A DNA stretch of 64,000 nt from CAYQNU01 sp964419055 (GCA_964419055.1 CAYQNU010000003.1:62001-126000); one strand, 5' to 3'. Shown: positions 25,246-35,223, counted from the stretch's first letter. Notes: generated from the sequence alone by a model not told the origin. Program-made: numbers and translations.

Positions 25246-25794
25246 ATGAAAATTTATACCAAAACAGGTGACGAGGGAGAAACCTCTTTATTCGGTGGGA
25301 AAAGAGTGAAAAAATTTGATTTACGAATTGATGCTTATGGCACCAGTGATGAGTTAAATTCATGGATTGGATTAATCAGAGATCAAAAGGTTGAAGATAA
25401 CTATTTAAAAATGCTTCTTGAAGTTCAAGACCGGATATTTACTTTAGGTGCTCAGTTGGCCGCAGACCCCGACAAGCCCAAATTGAAAATGCCAAAAATC
25501 GCTATTGAGGATATCACTCAATTAGAAAAATGGATGGATGAAATGGACGAAACCTTACCTGCGATGACTCATTTCACCTTACCTGGTGGCCATCCAACAG
25601 TTTCATATTGTCATATTGCAAGATGTGTTTGCAGAAGATGTGAACGATTAGTTATTGAATTGAGTGAGCAAGCAGTAGTTGAACCTTTGATTATTCAATA
25701 TTTAAACCGCCTTTCAGATTTCTTATTTGTTTTGGGAAGAAAATTAGGACAAGATTTGAGTTCAACAGAGGCTTATTGGTATCCAAGAATGTGA
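25246..25794 (+). CDS. Cob(I)yrinic acid a,c-diamide adenosyltransferase, PduO type
   Basis: A 182-residue ATP:cob(I)alamin adenosyltransferase that makes adenosylcobalamin in the cytoplasm. The family marks are the N-terminal ATP-binding YTKTGDEGETSLFGG (residues 3-17), AYGTSDELNSWIG near 30-42, and the helix IARCVCRRCERLVI near 124-137 that carries the conserved Arg and Glu of the active site. SDFLFVLGRKLGQD near the end fits too. Length is normal. Separated from maeB by 11 bases and probably co-transcribed, though no functional connection is obvious. Confidence 0.93.
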   Translation: MKIYTKTGDEGETSLFGGKRVKKFDLRIDAYGTSDELNSWIGLIRDQKVEDNYLKMLLEVQDRIFTLGAQLAADPDKPKLKMPKIAIEDITQLEKWMDEMDETLPAMTHFTLPGGHPTVSYCHIARCVCRRCERLVIELSEQAVVEPLIIQYLNRLSDFLFVLGRKLGQDLSSTEAYWYPRM

Positions 25795-25904
25795 CAAAAC
25801 AGTAAAGACAATCTTAACTTAATTATTGTTTATTAAATCAAATAAAAACCAAAATAGTTTTCTATTGCCCATAATTGTATATACGTCTCAAATATTCCTA
25901 ACCT

Positions 25905-26900
25905 ATGATTGACTTTATCCAACAATTGCCAAAAGCTGAGTTACATCTGCATATTGAAGGTTCTTTTGAACCAGAATTGATGTTTGAAATTGCTCATAGA
26001 AATGGTATTCGACTTCCCTACTCTTCCGTTGAGGAACTAAAAAAAGCCTATCAATTTAATAATCTACAAGAGTTTTTAGATTTGTATTATGCTGGAGCAG
26101 GAGTTTTGCTGCATGAACAAGACTTTTATGACCTAACTTGGGCGTATCTTTCAAAAGTACATACGCAGAATGTAGTACACGTTGAAGTGTTTTTCGACCC
26201 TCAAACTCATACGGAAAGAGGGGTCTCGTTTGACACGGTAATCAAGGGCATTTACAAAGCACTGGAAGAGGGAGAACAAAAATTAGGAATTACATTCAAG
26301 TTAATAATGAGCTATTTACGACACTTGGATGAGGACTCCGCATTTGAAACACTTCAACATGGTTTGCGCTACAAAGATTGGATTCATGCCGTTGGGTTAG
26401 ATTCTTCGGAATTAGGCAATCCTCCTACAAAATTCAAAAATGTATTTGAAGCTTCTATCAAAGAAGGTTTTATTGCCGTTGCGCATGCAGGTGAAGAAGG
26501 CCCAGCTGACTATGTTTGGGAAGCACTTCATCACCTAAACATTGCCCGTCTCGACCACGGTAATCGTTCGTTAGAAGATGAGCTTTTGGTGGAAGAACTT
26601 GCTCAACGAAAAATGGGATTGACCGTTTGCCCCCTTTCCAATTTAAAGTTGCGTGTAGTAAAAGATATGGAGCAACACCCCATAAGAACTATGCTCAACA
26701 AAGGATTAAAAGCTACCGTTAACTCTGACGACCCTGCCTATTTTGGTGGCTATATGAATGAAAATTATTTATCTATAGCCGAATCCTTACAACTAACCAA
26801 AGATGAATTGATTCAGTTAGCTAAAAATGCTTTTGAAGTTAGTTTTATGGAAGAGGAAAAAAAGAACTATTGGATGGAGCAGGTTGATAAAATCCGCTAA
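25905..26900 (+). CDS. Adenosine deaminase family protein, probably adenine deaminase
   Basis: A 331-residue zinc amidohydrolase. Metal ligands and catalytic residues are in ELHLHIEGS (residues 12-20), AHAGEEG near 192-198, LDHG near 217-220 and VNSDDPAYFGG near 274-284. The phrases DSSELGNPPTKF and LTVCPLSNLKLRVV are characteristic of the adenine deaminase (fungal AAH1-type) branch rather than of mammalian-type adenosine deaminase, so adenine to hypoxanthine conversion in purine salvage is the likelier reaction. No known partner gene is adjacent; 110 bases of AT-rich sequence precede it. Confidence 0.88.
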   Translation: MIDFIQQLPKAELHLHIEGSFEPELMFEIAHRNGIRLPYSSVEELKKAYQFNNLQEFLDLYYAGAGVLLHEQDFYDLTWAYLSKVHTQNVVHVEVFFDPQTHTERGVSFDTVIKGIYKALEEGEQKLGITFKLIMSYLRHLDEDSAFETLQHGLRYKDWIHAVGLDSSELGNPPTKFKNVFEASIKEGFIAVAHAGEEGPADYVWEALHHLNIARLDHGNRSLEDELLVEELAQRKMGLTVCPLSNLKLRVVKDMEQHPIRTMLNKGLKATVNSDDPAYFGGYMNENYLSIAESLQLTKDELIQLAKNAFEVSFMEEEKKNYWMEQVDKIR

Positions 26901-26997
26901 GAAAAAAACACGGAAATTCTAGAAGTCAACTAAAGATTCTGTTATACAAAAACAATTATTTGTACCTTTAGGCCTTCATTTAAAAAACGACACTTCT

Positions 26998-28005
26998 ATG
27001 CTCAAGATAGACATGCACACGCACATTATGCCAAAAGAACTACCCCAATGGGCTAAAAAATTTGGTTATGGTGGCTTTATTCATCTCGATCATCATGTGC
27101 CCGGAAGAGCCCGTATGATGCAAGGTGAAAAGTTTTTTAGAGAAATTGAAGAAAACTGTTGGGATGGTGAAGTGCGCATAAATGATTATGCCAAATTTGA
27201 CACACAAGTGCAAGTGGTGTGTACCATTCCAGTTCTTTTTGCTTATTTTGCAAAGGGAAAAGATGGATTGGAAGTTGCTGAATTTTTAAATGATGATATT
27301 GCTAACTTAGTAGCTAAATATCCAAAAAACTATATTGGTTTGGGGACAATTCCTATGCAAGACCCTGAATTAGCTGTCAAAGAATTGCACCGCATGAAAG
27401 AACTAGGTCTTGTGGGTATTCAAATTGGATCAAACATTAATGACAAAAATCTTCATGAAGAAGAATTTTACCCTATTTGGGAAGCTTGTGAAAAATTAGA
27501 TTTAGCAGTATTGGTGCATCCATGGAATATGATGGGAACCAAAAACATGGAACGTTATTGGTTACCTTGGTTGGTAGGAATGCCTGCTGAAACTTCGCGT
27601 GCCATGTGCTCCATGATATTTGGTGGTATTTTCGATAAATTCCCTAAATTGCGGGTTAATTTTTGTCATTCAGGTGGTTCATTTTTGGCTACCATTGGCA
27701 GAATAGAACACGGATTTAATTGTCGTCCCGATTTAGTGGCTATTGATAATCCAAATAACCCTCGAAATTATTTAGGGAAATTTTGGGTAGATTGCATTAC
27801 TCACGATCCATTGATGCTTGAATACGTTTTGAAATTACAAGGCAGCAAAAAGGTTACCTTAGGTTCTGATTACCCTTTCCCTTTGGGAGATTTGGAAATT
27901 GGAAAATTCATTACCGACCATAATTTTAGCACCGATGTGGTAGAAGATATTTTTTGTAAAGCTACCCTAGAATGGCTTAATATAGATGCCACTCGTTTTT
28001 TATAA
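26998..28005 (+). CDS. ACMSD-like metal-dependent amidohydrolase
   Basis: A 335-residue member of the amidohydrolase-2 family most like aminocarboxymuconate-semialdehyde decarboxylase (ACMSD), which diverts the kynurenine/quinolinate pathway. Metal ligands are visible in DMHTHIMP (residues 5-12), LVHPWNMMGT near 172-181 and LGSDYPFPLG near 289-298. NFCHSGGSFLATIGRI near 221 and the hydrophobic WLPWLVGMPAETSRAM segment also fit ACMSD. No other tryptophan-catabolism gene is in the window, so the substrate is inferred only from similarity. The M1 peptidase gene follows after 30 bases. Confidence 0.88.
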   Translation: MLKIDMHTHIMPKELPQWAKKFGYGGFIHLDHHVPGRARMMQGEKFFREIEENCWDGEVRINDYAKFDTQVQVVCTIPVLFAYFAKGKDGLEVAEFLNDDIANLVAKYPKNYIGLGTIPMQDPELAVKELHRMKELGLVGIQIGSNINDKNLHEEEFYPIWEACEKLDLAVLVHPWNMMGTKNMERYWLPWLVGMPAETSRAMCSMIFGGIFDKFPKLRVNFCHSGGSFLATIGRIEHGFNCRPDLVAIDNPNNPRNYLGKFWVDCITHDPLMLEYVLKLQGSKKVTLGSDYPFPLGDLEIGKFITDHNFSTDVVEDIFCKATLEWLNIDATRFL

Positions 28006-28035
28006 TCAACATAATTTATTATTGAAAAATTATTT

Positions 28036-29898
28036 ATGAAAAAAATACTCGTATTTATAGCTTTGTTTCCAATCATTATTTCTGCAAAAAAAAGTAACGG
28101 TACCTTAGGTTATTGGCAACAACATGCCGATTACACCATCACGGTTGATATGGATGTAAAAAAACATCAATATAAAGGTTATCAAAAACTGGTTTACACG
28201 AACAACTCACCTGACACATTGACGAGTGTATTTTATCATTTATATTTTAATGCGTTCCAACCGGGAAGTATGATGGATATTCGCTCCAGAACCATCGCTG
28301 ACCCAGATCCACGTGTAATGGATCGCATTTCCAAATTATCACCCACTGAAATAGGATTTCAAAAAATCAATTGGCTTAAGCGTGATGGAAAAGAAATCAA
28401 ATTTGTAATGGAAGGAACCATTTTGGAGGTAAAATTAGACAAACCCATTTTACCTGGTAAAAAGGCTATTTTTGAAATGGATTTTTTAACGCAAGTTCCC
28501 GTTCAAATTAGACGTTCAGGCAGACACAACGCGGAAGGAATAGACTATTCTATGACCCAATGGTATCCTAAAATGTGTGAGTACGATATTGAAGGTTGGC
28601 ATTCTAATCCTTATATAGGAAGAGAATTTCATGGTATTTGGGGGAATTTTGATGTAAAAATAACCATCGATAAAAATTATACCATTGGTGGAACGGGTTA
28701 TTTGCAAAACCCACAAGAAATTGGAAAAGGATACGAAGACCCAACTAAACCCATTACTCCTTCTACTGGAGATAAATTGACTTGGCACTTTAAAGCACCC
28801 AATGTTCACGATTTTGCTTGGGCTGCAGACCCTGATTTTGTGCACGATAAGATCAACTTAGACAACGGTACGATTATTCATTTTATTTACCAAAAAGATT
28901 CATTAGAAGCCAATTGGAAAAAATTAGCTCCCTTGACTAAAAAAGGATTTGAATATATGAACAAAACCTTTGGAGTTTATCCATATAAACAATATTCCGT
29001 AATTCAAGGAGGTGATGGTGGAATGGAGTATCCTATGTGCACATTGATTACTGCAGAAGGAAGTTTTGCTGGATTGTTGAGTGTAACCATTCACGAAGCA
29101 GCACACAGTTGGTTTCAAGGACTATTAGGAACCAATGAAGCAAAATATGCATGGATGGATGAAGGATTTACCACATTTGCTCAATATAAAACAATTGAAC
29201 ACATCAACGATAAACCCACCATTAATCCATTGATACGAAGCTATGGTGGTTATATCAAATTAGCCAATTCTGACCGTCAAGAACCCTTGACAACTCATGC
29301 TGATTTTTATATTAGTAATGGTGTATATGGGAATAATGTGTATAATAAAGGGGCTGTATTTTTAATGCAGTTGGGCTATGTAATTGGCGATGCCACTTTG
29401 ATGAAAGGTATGTTGCGTTATTTCAACGAATGGAAATTCAAACACCCAACTCCATTGGTTCTAAAACGCATAATGGAAAAAGAATCAGGATTGGAATTGG
29501 ATTGGTATTGGGAACAATTTGTTGAAACCACCAACAAAATCGATTACGGAATTAAAACCGTTGCTGCCAGCGGTTCAAAAACAATGATTGAATTGGAACG
29601 CATTGGTGTAATGCCGATGCCTATTGATTTAGTTGTCAAGAAAAAAGATGGTTCATTAACTTGGTATTACATCCCTTTGACCATTATGAGAGGAATAAAA
29701 CAAAACGATATTTATGGAATCGATCGGGTAGACATGCAAGGATGGCCTTGGGTAGTGCCTGCCTATAGTTTTGAAATCAATACTTCATTAGATCAAATTG
29801 AAAGCATTGTCATCGATCCTTCAACCCGCTTAGCTGATGTTAATCAAGCTGATAATGTTTTTCCGAAAAAAGTGTTGGAAGAGAAAAAAGATAAATAA
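28036..29898 (+). CDS. Secreted M1-family metallopeptidase
   Basis: A 620-residue exported zinc aminopeptidase. Signal peptide residues 1-17. The zinc site HEAAH is at residues 353-357, with the third ligand Glu 18 residues later in MDEGFTTF, the exact M1 spacing. The substrate-binding GGMEYPM motif lies near residues 331-337, where M1 enzymes have GXMEN. N-terminal beta-sandwich domain about 20-230, catalytic domain about 240-480, and a C-terminal region that keeps PMPIDLVVKKKDG. It probably acts in the periplasm or at the outer surface in peptide utilisation. It converges on ddl. Confidence 0.93.
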   Translation: MKKILVFIALFPIIISAKKSNGTLGYWQQHADYTITVDMDVKKHQYKGYQKLVYTNNSPDTLTSVFYHLYFNAFQPGSMMDIRSRTIADPDPRVMDRISKLSPTEIGFQKINWLKRDGKEIKFVMEGTILEVKLDKPILPGKKAIFEMDFLTQVPVQIRRSGRHNAEGIDYSMTQWYPKMCEYDIEGWHSNPYIGREFHGIWGNFDVKITIDKNYTIGGTGYLQNPQEIGKGYEDPTKPITPSTGDKLTWHFKAPNVHDFAWAADPDFVHDKINLDNGTIIHFIYQKDSLEANWKKLAPLTKKGFEYMNKTFGVYPYKQYSVIQGGDGGMEYPMCTLITAEGSFAGLLSVTIHEAAHSWFQGLLGTNEAKYAWMDEGFTTFAQYKTIEHINDKPTINPLIRSYGGYIKLANSDRQEPLTTHADFYISNGVYGNNVYNKGAVFLMQLGYVIGDATLMKGMLRYFNEWKFKHPTPLVLKRIMEKESGLELDWYWEQFVETTNKIDYGIKTVAASGSKTMIELERIGVMPMPIDLVVKKKDGSLTWYYIPLTIMRGIKQNDIYGIDRVDMQGWPWVVPAYSFEINTSLDQIESIVIDPSTRLADVNQADNVFPKKVLEEKKDK

Positions 29899-29927
29899 CC
29901 TGATTTGAAAACCATCAAATTAGTTGG
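29897..29927. terminator. Possible bidirectional terminator between M1 peptidase and ddl
   Basis: Imperfect inverted repeat AACC-TGATTTGA ... TCAAATTAGTTGGTT between the two convergent genes. T residues follow on the plus strand (CTTTTT at 29931-29936). The stem is interrupted, so support is moderate. Confidence 0.4.
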
Positions 29928-30902
29928 TTACTTTTTGAGGCTCAACTCAATAACTTCATCAAATATTTGACCCAACGGTATTCCTTCGGCTTTAGCCATT
30001 TGAGGAATGATGCTTTGAGCCGATTGACCAGGAACCGTATTGATCTCAATCAAATAAGGAATAGTATCCATTACAATATAATCAATACGAGCAATTCCCG
30101 ACATGTTTAATAATTTGAAAACATTAAAGGTTATTGATTTTATCTTCTCTGTTATTTCTGCATTTAATTGTGCGGGCGTTATTTCCTCCGATGCTCCTTG
30201 ATATTTGGCTTCAAAATCAAAAAATTCATTTTTAGTAATAATTTCAGTAATGGGTAAAACTTTAATTCCATCCCTCCCCAAATAGACTCCGTTGGTAAAT
30301 TCACGACCATTAAGAAAAGACTCGATTAAGGCTTGTGTTCCGTGTTGCAAAGCTTTTTGTATAGCTGGTTCTAGTTCTTGAATAGTTTTAACTTTCGAAA
30401 CACCAAAGCTACTCCCTCCATCAGCAGGTTTTACAAAACATGGAAGGCCAACTTCCGAAATAATTTGAGAAGAGTTGATTTCTTGACCTTTTGAAATGAG
30501 AACAGCTTTTGCCACGTCAATTCCGAAATTACTTAAAAATCGATTACACACAAATTTATTAAACGTCAACGTTGAAAGCAATTGATTACTAGTATTATAC
30601 GGTATGGAGAGCATATCAAAATAGGCTTGCAATTTACCATCTTCACCTGGCGTACCATGAATTACGATAAATGCAAAATCAAAATTTAATTTTTCACCAT
30701 TTACTTTTGCACTAAAATCATTTCGATCAATTTCTGCTACCGGTTTGTTATTTTCATACACAAACCATCCTTTTTCATCAATTCGAACCCTAGTAACGTC
30801 ATATTTAGATGGGTCTAAGTGGGCTGCAACAGTAGTTGCACTTCTCAATGAAACTTCTTTTTCGTGACTATATCCTCCCTCTATCAAAGCGATTTTTAAC
30901 AT
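29928..30902 (-). CDS. ddl: D-alanine--D-alanine ligase
   Basis: ATP-dependent ligase that makes the D-Ala-D-Ala dipeptide for peptidoglycan. 324 residues, ATP-grasp fold: N-terminal LIEGGYSHEKEVSLRSA (residues 6-22), HGTPGEDGKLQAYFDMLSIPY near 83-103, VKPADGGSSFGV near 160-171, IEINTVPGQS near 288-297. All Ddl key segments are present. It is divergent from the PASTA-domain gene, a pairing I recognise from other Bacteroidota. A TAGTTTTG element lies 27-34 bases upstream. Confidence 0.95.
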   Translation of the reverse strand: MLKIALIEGGYSHEKEVSLRSATTVAAHLDPSKYDVTRVRIDEKGWFVYENNKPVAEIDRNDFSAKVNGEKLNFDFAFIVIHGTPGEDGKLQAYFDMLSIPYNTSNQLLSTLTFNKFVCNRFLSNFGIDVAKAVLISKGQEINSSQIISEVGLPCFVKPADGGSSFGVSKVKTIQELEPAIQKALQHGTQALIESFLNGREFTNGVYLGRDGIKVLPITEIITKNEFFDFEAKYQGASEEITPAQLNAEITEKIKSITFNVFKLLNMSGIARIDYIVMDTIPYLIEINTVPGQSAQSIIPQMAKAEGIPLGQIFDEVIELSLKK

Positions 30903-30928
30903 AACCTTTTAAACTAATAATTTCAAAA

Positions 30929-30936
30929 CAAAACTA
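30929..30936 (-). promoter_or_regulatory. Possible -7 element for ddl
   Basis: On the minus strand this reads TAGTTTTG, matching TAnnTTTG, 27 bases before the ddl ATG. No convincing -33 element was found. Confidence 0.45.
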
Positions 30937-31099
30937 TTCAATTAAAACTTAGCTTTGATTTTCCTTTCATTGAGTTATTAACGCTACTATGTTATCGCCA
31001 AAGATGTAAATAAAAAGACCCTTAGTATTGGATAAAATAACATTCGGAAATTAATTTGACACAATTTAAATTACTAAATTTAGTTTTAAAAAAAATATG

Positions 31100-31107
31100 T
31101 AGCTTTG
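31100..31107 (+). promoter_or_regulatory. Possible -7 element for the PASTA gene
   Basis: TAGCTTTG matches TAnnTTTG and lies 32 bases before the ATG at 31139. No good -33 element at the expected distance. Confidence 0.45.
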
Positions 31108-31138
31108 TAACCATTAATTGTAATTGTAAATTGAACTT

Positions 31139-32011
31139 ATGACAATTCTGATCACGCTAGCTGTAATCGCCTTCTTTGGATTTATTCTTTATTTGTTTCG
31201 GCATAATTTAGGGGCATTTTTCAGATTTTTAGTTAGCAAAATGTTTCTATTAAACCTACTTTTAGCTCTATTGGTTGCTTTTGGAATTACCTATTGCAGT
31301 TTAAAAGGGTTGGATGGTTACACGAATCATGGTGAGAAAATTGAAGTGCCAACATTCAATGGTAATCACATAAGTGACACCTCAAATGTTATTGGTGATA
31401 AAGAATTGTCTTGTATTGTTATCGATTCTGTTTTCAGCAATGAACATAAACCAGGTACTATTATCCGACAAGATCCAGACCCACATACTGATTCATTGGA
31501 TTCGTATGTAAAACCGGGCAGAAAAATCTATTTAACCATTGTAAAATTAGGAGGAGAATATAGAACAGTACCAACGCTAACAGGAGATTTTGTGAAACCA
31601 AAAAGCATCGCTAAACAAATGTTAGAAATGAATGGATTTGTTCCAATTTTCACAACTGTTCCAAGCAAGAATGATTATGTAATTGAATTAAAATATAAAG
31701 GAAAAACAATTCAAGCCGGAGATAAACTTTTAAAAGGATCCGAAATCGAGGTAATTGTAGGAAGCGGTGCGGGAGGAGTTCCCGTATCTTTACCTAACGT
31801 CATTGGAAAAACTATTCTAGAGGCAAATCAAATTATGTCACAAGCGGGATTAATCGTTGATATTATTATTAAAGATGCCAAAAATGCCAACGATTCCTTG
31901 TACTTCAAAATAAACAGCCAAAACCCAACACCTTCAAGTGTTCAACAAGGCGTGGTGGCCTCTGGATCTGTTGTAACAGTAGTTGCTGGACCCGACTCAC
32001 CAACCCCTTAA
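31139..32011 (+). CDS. Membrane-anchored PASTA-domain protein
   Basis: A 290-residue protein with two hydrophobic segments at residues 1-20 and about 33-52, followed by three PASTA-like repeats at about 60-140, 142-212 and 214-287. Each repeat has the PASTA pattern of V-P-x-L, then A, then a closing V-x-V strand (for example VSLPNVIGKTILEANQI). PASTA domains bind peptidoglycan or muropeptides in serine kinases and penicillin-binding proteins; here there is no kinase or transpeptidase domain. It is divergent from ddl, which fits a cell-wall role. The 23S pseudouridine synthase gene often found next to this pair in relatives is not present here. Confidence 0.88.
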   Translation: MTILITLAVIAFFGFILYLFRHNLGAFFRFLVSKMFLLNLLLALLVAFGITYCSLKGLDGYTNHGEKIEVPTFNGNHISDTSNVIGDKELSCIVIDSVFSNEHKPGTIIRQDPDPHTDSLDSYVKPGRKIYLTIVKLGGEYRTVPTLTGDFVKPKSIAKQMLEMNGFVPIFTTVPSKNDYVIELKYKGKTIQAGDKLLKGSEIEVIVGSGAGGVPVSLPNVIGKTILEANQIMSQAGLIVDIIIKDAKNANDSLYFKINSQNPTPSSVQQGVVASGSVVTVVAGPDSPTP

Positions 32012-32075
32012 TGAAGAAATACAATATTAAGTGCAATTATACGTTAGTCATCCTTACCCAAGATACGACTATTTT

Positions 32076-34328
32076 ATGAAGAAAATCAGCCTCTATATAT
32101 TACTATTCTTTTGCAGCTCATTTATCGCTCAATCTCAAGAGGAAATGAGCCCACTATATGGAAATTTTGACTTGAAAAAAAAGTCAAGTATGGAAAAAGT
32201 GGGTGCTATTCATTCCACTTTTATTTACTTATTCGATACGGTGGCTCTTCCCTTTATTGATGATTTTACGGAGAACAAATTCAAACAATTTAACGCTTCC
32301 ATTAATGATCCCAATGTTATTGATTCTACTTGGTTTCGAATAGAATCGGGAGGCATTCCTTTTCCAATGGGTACTAATTTTTCGTTAGACACCACTTTCA
32401 CCTATTTATATGATACCATTCCGGGTTTTGGATTTGACTCCATTGTTGAAACTGGAAAAGTAATGTTGCCATCACAATTCATTACCGTATTTGATATTGA
32501 CAATTACCCAGTTTCCAGTTCGATAGTGGAAGTTTGGCCAGATTATAATCAATATGACTCTTTGTGGACGGGAACTTCTCCAGATCAAACATTTTTTGTA
32601 ATCCCCACTCAACTCACTCAAGATTCGGCCACCGTTTATTTTGTTCAGCCAACTGCTCAAGACTCTAGACTACTTTGGCAAGACGACCATGCCTATCACA
32701 ATTATACTTATGCCAAAAATCCCCAAACTTTGGGTGTGGTGACTTTTGACGGTTTAAACCGAGAGGGATATCCTTATAATTTTCAAAGCGCCAATTCGAA
32801 AGGTTTAGCTGATGTGTTGACTTCCAAACCAATTGATATGAGCGGAATAGTTCCTTCAGATTCAGTTTACTTGAGTTTTTTATATCAACGAGCTGGATAT
32901 GGTGAGCAACCGGATGCCACAGACAGTTTAGTGTTGGAATTTTGGTCGCCCATTAACAATCAGTGGAATTCTATCTGGAAAGCACTAGGAGGCAGCTCTG
33001 ACAATGATTTTAAAATTAAACTTCAAGGCATTACAGATGCACAATATCTTCAAAATGGGTTTCAATTTAGACTAAAATCATACGGCACCTTAACGGGTAG
33101 CTTAGATGTTTGGCATATCGATTATGTGTTTCTTAATACCTTTAGAGAATATGACGACACCTTAATGAATGATTGGGCATTTTCATTACCAGCTCCTTCA
33201 TTGATCAATCAATATACTTCAATGCCTTGGCCACATTATGAGTTTTCGCCCAATAATCCTGTGAAAACAAGTACCAATTTAAGCACCTACAATTCTTTCA
33301 TAAATTCGGTTTTTATTCAACCCAGTTCGATGGAATTATTTTTTAATTCTACGTTGCTGCAAACCGTTCCTTATGTAATTACTTCACCCAATGTTTCTGG
33401 ACTTTCATCCTTTGACATGAATTATAGTATTCCATCTTCATTTTGGTTTGACACCATTTTGGCCGATACTTGTGCAACCTTTGATATCACCTACACTTTA
33501 GGTACTAACACCCTTAATGATTTAACCGTTAACGACACCTTGCGTCAACAACAGTATTTTGGGAATTATTATAGCTATGATGACGGCTCCGCGGAAGGTG
33601 CTTATGGTTTAGTTATGGCTGGAGCTGAACTAGCTTATAAATTCTCAATGCCATCAGGACTTTCAGATACGTTAAGAGCGATATCCATGCATTTTTCGCC
33701 TTCTGTGACGGATGTAAGTAATGAATTGTTTTTCTTGCAGGTTTGGTCAGACAATAATGGGCAGCCAGGAAATATACTTTATACATCAGATGATGATTTC
33801 TTCCCGATTATTTTTAAACCAGAATATGTACTTACCAATAATGGATTTTACGAATACGTTCTTCCTGAAAAATTGATTGTCAACGGCACCTTTTATGTAG
33901 GCTGGAAACAATCATCGGCACAACGATTGAATATTGGATTTGATAAAAACATTAACAATCAAGACAAAATATTTTACAAAACATCCAGTACTTGGTCAAA
34001 TACAGCCTTTGAAGGATCTTTGATGATGCGGCCAGTGTTTAGTTCTGACAAAGATTATGTTATGTCTTTGACAAATGCATTGGAATACCCTACATTTGAA
34101 GCATCAGTATATCCAAATCCAGCTTCAGATGTTCTTAATATTGTCACTAAACAATTTACGAAAGGTACTGTTCAGATCATTAATTTACAAGGTCAATTAT
34201 TATTCACAGAAGAAATGGGAAGTGAAAAATTATTGGATATTTCAGTGTTGCCAAACGGTATATATTTTGCACGTGTTTCTGATGAAAAAGGATTCCTCCA
34301 AACTATTAAATTTACCGTATTAAAATAG
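32076..34328 (+). CDS. Large T9SS cargo protein, type A sorting domain
   Basis: A 750-residue secreted protein. I chose ATG 32076 because the sequence from there (MKKISLYILLFFCSSFIAQSQ) is a normal signal peptide, while in-frame codons upstream are not. The long central part is beta-rich with several jelly-roll-like stretches (YLSFLYQRAGYGE, VWHIDYVFLNT) and no catalytic motif I can identify. The last 75 residues are a type A sorting domain: VYPNPASDVLNIV, GIYFARVSDEKG, IKFTVLK. It lies 64 bases after the PASTA gene, on the same strand. Its 3' end overlaps the 3' end of convergent menA by 17 bases. Confidence 0.85.
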   Translation: MKKISLYILLFFCSSFIAQSQEEMSPLYGNFDLKKKSSMEKVGAIHSTFIYLFDTVALPFIDDFTENKFKQFNASINDPNVIDSTWFRIESGGIPFPMGTNFSLDTTFTYLYDTIPGFGFDSIVETGKVMLPSQFITVFDIDNYPVSSSIVEVWPDYNQYDSLWTGTSPDQTFFVIPTQLTQDSATVYFVQPTAQDSRLLWQDDHAYHNYTYAKNPQTLGVVTFDGLNREGYPYNFQSANSKGLADVLTSKPIDMSGIVPSDSVYLSFLYQRAGYGEQPDATDSLVLEFWSPINNQWNSIWKALGGSSDNDFKIKLQGITDAQYLQNGFQFRLKSYGTLTGSLDVWHIDYVFLNTFREYDDTLMNDWAFSLPAPSLINQYTSMPWPHYEFSPNNPVKTSTNLSTYNSFINSVFIQPSSMELFFNSTLLQTVPYVITSPNVSGLSSFDMNYSIPSSFWFDTILADTCATFDITYTLGTNTLNDLTVNDTLRQQQYFGNYYSYDDGSAEGAYGLVMAGAELAYKFSMPSGLSDTLRAISMHFSPSVTDVSNELFFLQVWSDNNGQPGNILYTSDDDFFPIIFKPEYVLTNNGFYEYVLPEKLIVNGTFYVGWKQSSAQRLNIGFDKNINNQDKIFYKTSSTWSNTAFEGSLMMRPVFSSDKDYVMSLTNALEYPTFEASVYPNPASDVLNIVTKQFTKGTVQIINLQGQLLFTEEMGSEKLLDISVLPNGIYFARVSDEKGFLQTIKFTVLK

Positions 34329-35223
34329 TAATCCCAAAAAGTAGTGTTGCTGCAAAAGTACTCAATGCGATTTTTTTAAGTTCTTTATCCAATTCAGCCG
34401 GTTCGTTAGTTTTAAAAACGGTTAAAACATTTTTAAATAATACTAAAAAAGGAATCAGCGCAAAAAGAGCGATAAAATTGGAGGTAAGGAGACAATAAAG
34501 TAACCAAGAAAGAAAAGCCGACAGAATTAAAAACGTGTGATACCTTTTAGCTCTATTGTAACCCATTTTAACTACTAACGTATTTTTATTGGATTTAGCA
34601 TCATTTTCAACATCTCTCATATTATTCATATTAAGAACAGCTGTACTTAAAAACCCTATAAATGAGGCCGGTAAAAGAATAATTGGCGCAAAATTTAGTG
34701 CCAGTAGGTAAAAAGAACCGCCTACACCTACCATTCCAAAAAATAAAAAAACAAACACATCACCCAAGCCAGAATAACCATAGGCCTTTTTTCCGACTGT
34801 ATAAAGGATGGCTGCCAAAATACTCGATACACCTAATAGAATAAAAAACAATATTTGGTTCCAAGTAGCATTCCCTAGAGTAATATAAATCAAGGTTAAA
34901 CCAAAAGCAAACGAAATTAAAGATGTCAATATTACGCCATTTTTCATTTGATTCTTTGAAATCAAATTGGATTGAACCGCTCTTTTGGGTCCTACCCTAT
35001 TTTCATTATCCGTTCCTTTAATACCATCTCCATAATCATTCGCCAAATTGGATAAGATTTGTAATGATACTGTAGTTAATATTAGTAAAAAAATAGCATT
35101 AATATCTACTGAATTAGATGATTTGCTCTCTTCGGAAAGATATATAAAAATACCCATTCCAATAGTTGACAATGCTAAAGGTAATGTTCTCAATCGAAAT
35201 GCTGATAACCAATTTTTAATCAT
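34312..35223 (-). CDS. menA: 1,4-dihydroxy-2-naphthoate polyprenyltransferase MenA
   Basis: Inner-membrane prenyltransferase of the UbiA family that attaches the isoprenoid tail in menaquinone synthesis. The two Asp-rich motifs are NDYGDGIKGTD and DVENDAKSNKNTL; eight or so membrane helices follow the UbiA pattern. I chose ATG 35223 (MIKNWLSAFRLRTLPLA, 303 residues) over an in-frame TTG 30 bases upstream because the family starts with this W-x-x-A-x-R-x-R-T-L-P sequence. The gene is divergent from the T9SS protein at 35350 and overlaps the preceding convergent gene by 17 bases at its end. Confidence 0.92.
   Translation of the reverse strand: MIKNWLSAFRLRTLPLALSTIGMGIFIYLSEESKSSNSVDINAIFLLILTTVSLQILSNLANDYGDGIKGTDNENRVGPKRAVQSNLISKNQMKNGVILTSLISFAFGLTLIYITLGNATWNQILFFILLGVSSILAAILYTVGKKAYGYSGLGDVFVFLFFGMVGVGGSFYLLALNFAPIILLPASFIGFLSTAVLNMNNMRDVENDAKSNKNTLVVKMGYNRAKRYHTFLILSAFLSWLLYCLLTSNFIALFALIPFLVLFKNVLTVFKTNEPAELDKELKKIALSTFAATLLFGITILIR

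Noticed and set aside
34312..34328. 17-base overlap of the convergent ends of the T9SS protein gene and menA as a regulatory antisense device
   Set aside because: Short tail-to-tail overlaps are common in compact genomes, and both protein ends are normal for their families.
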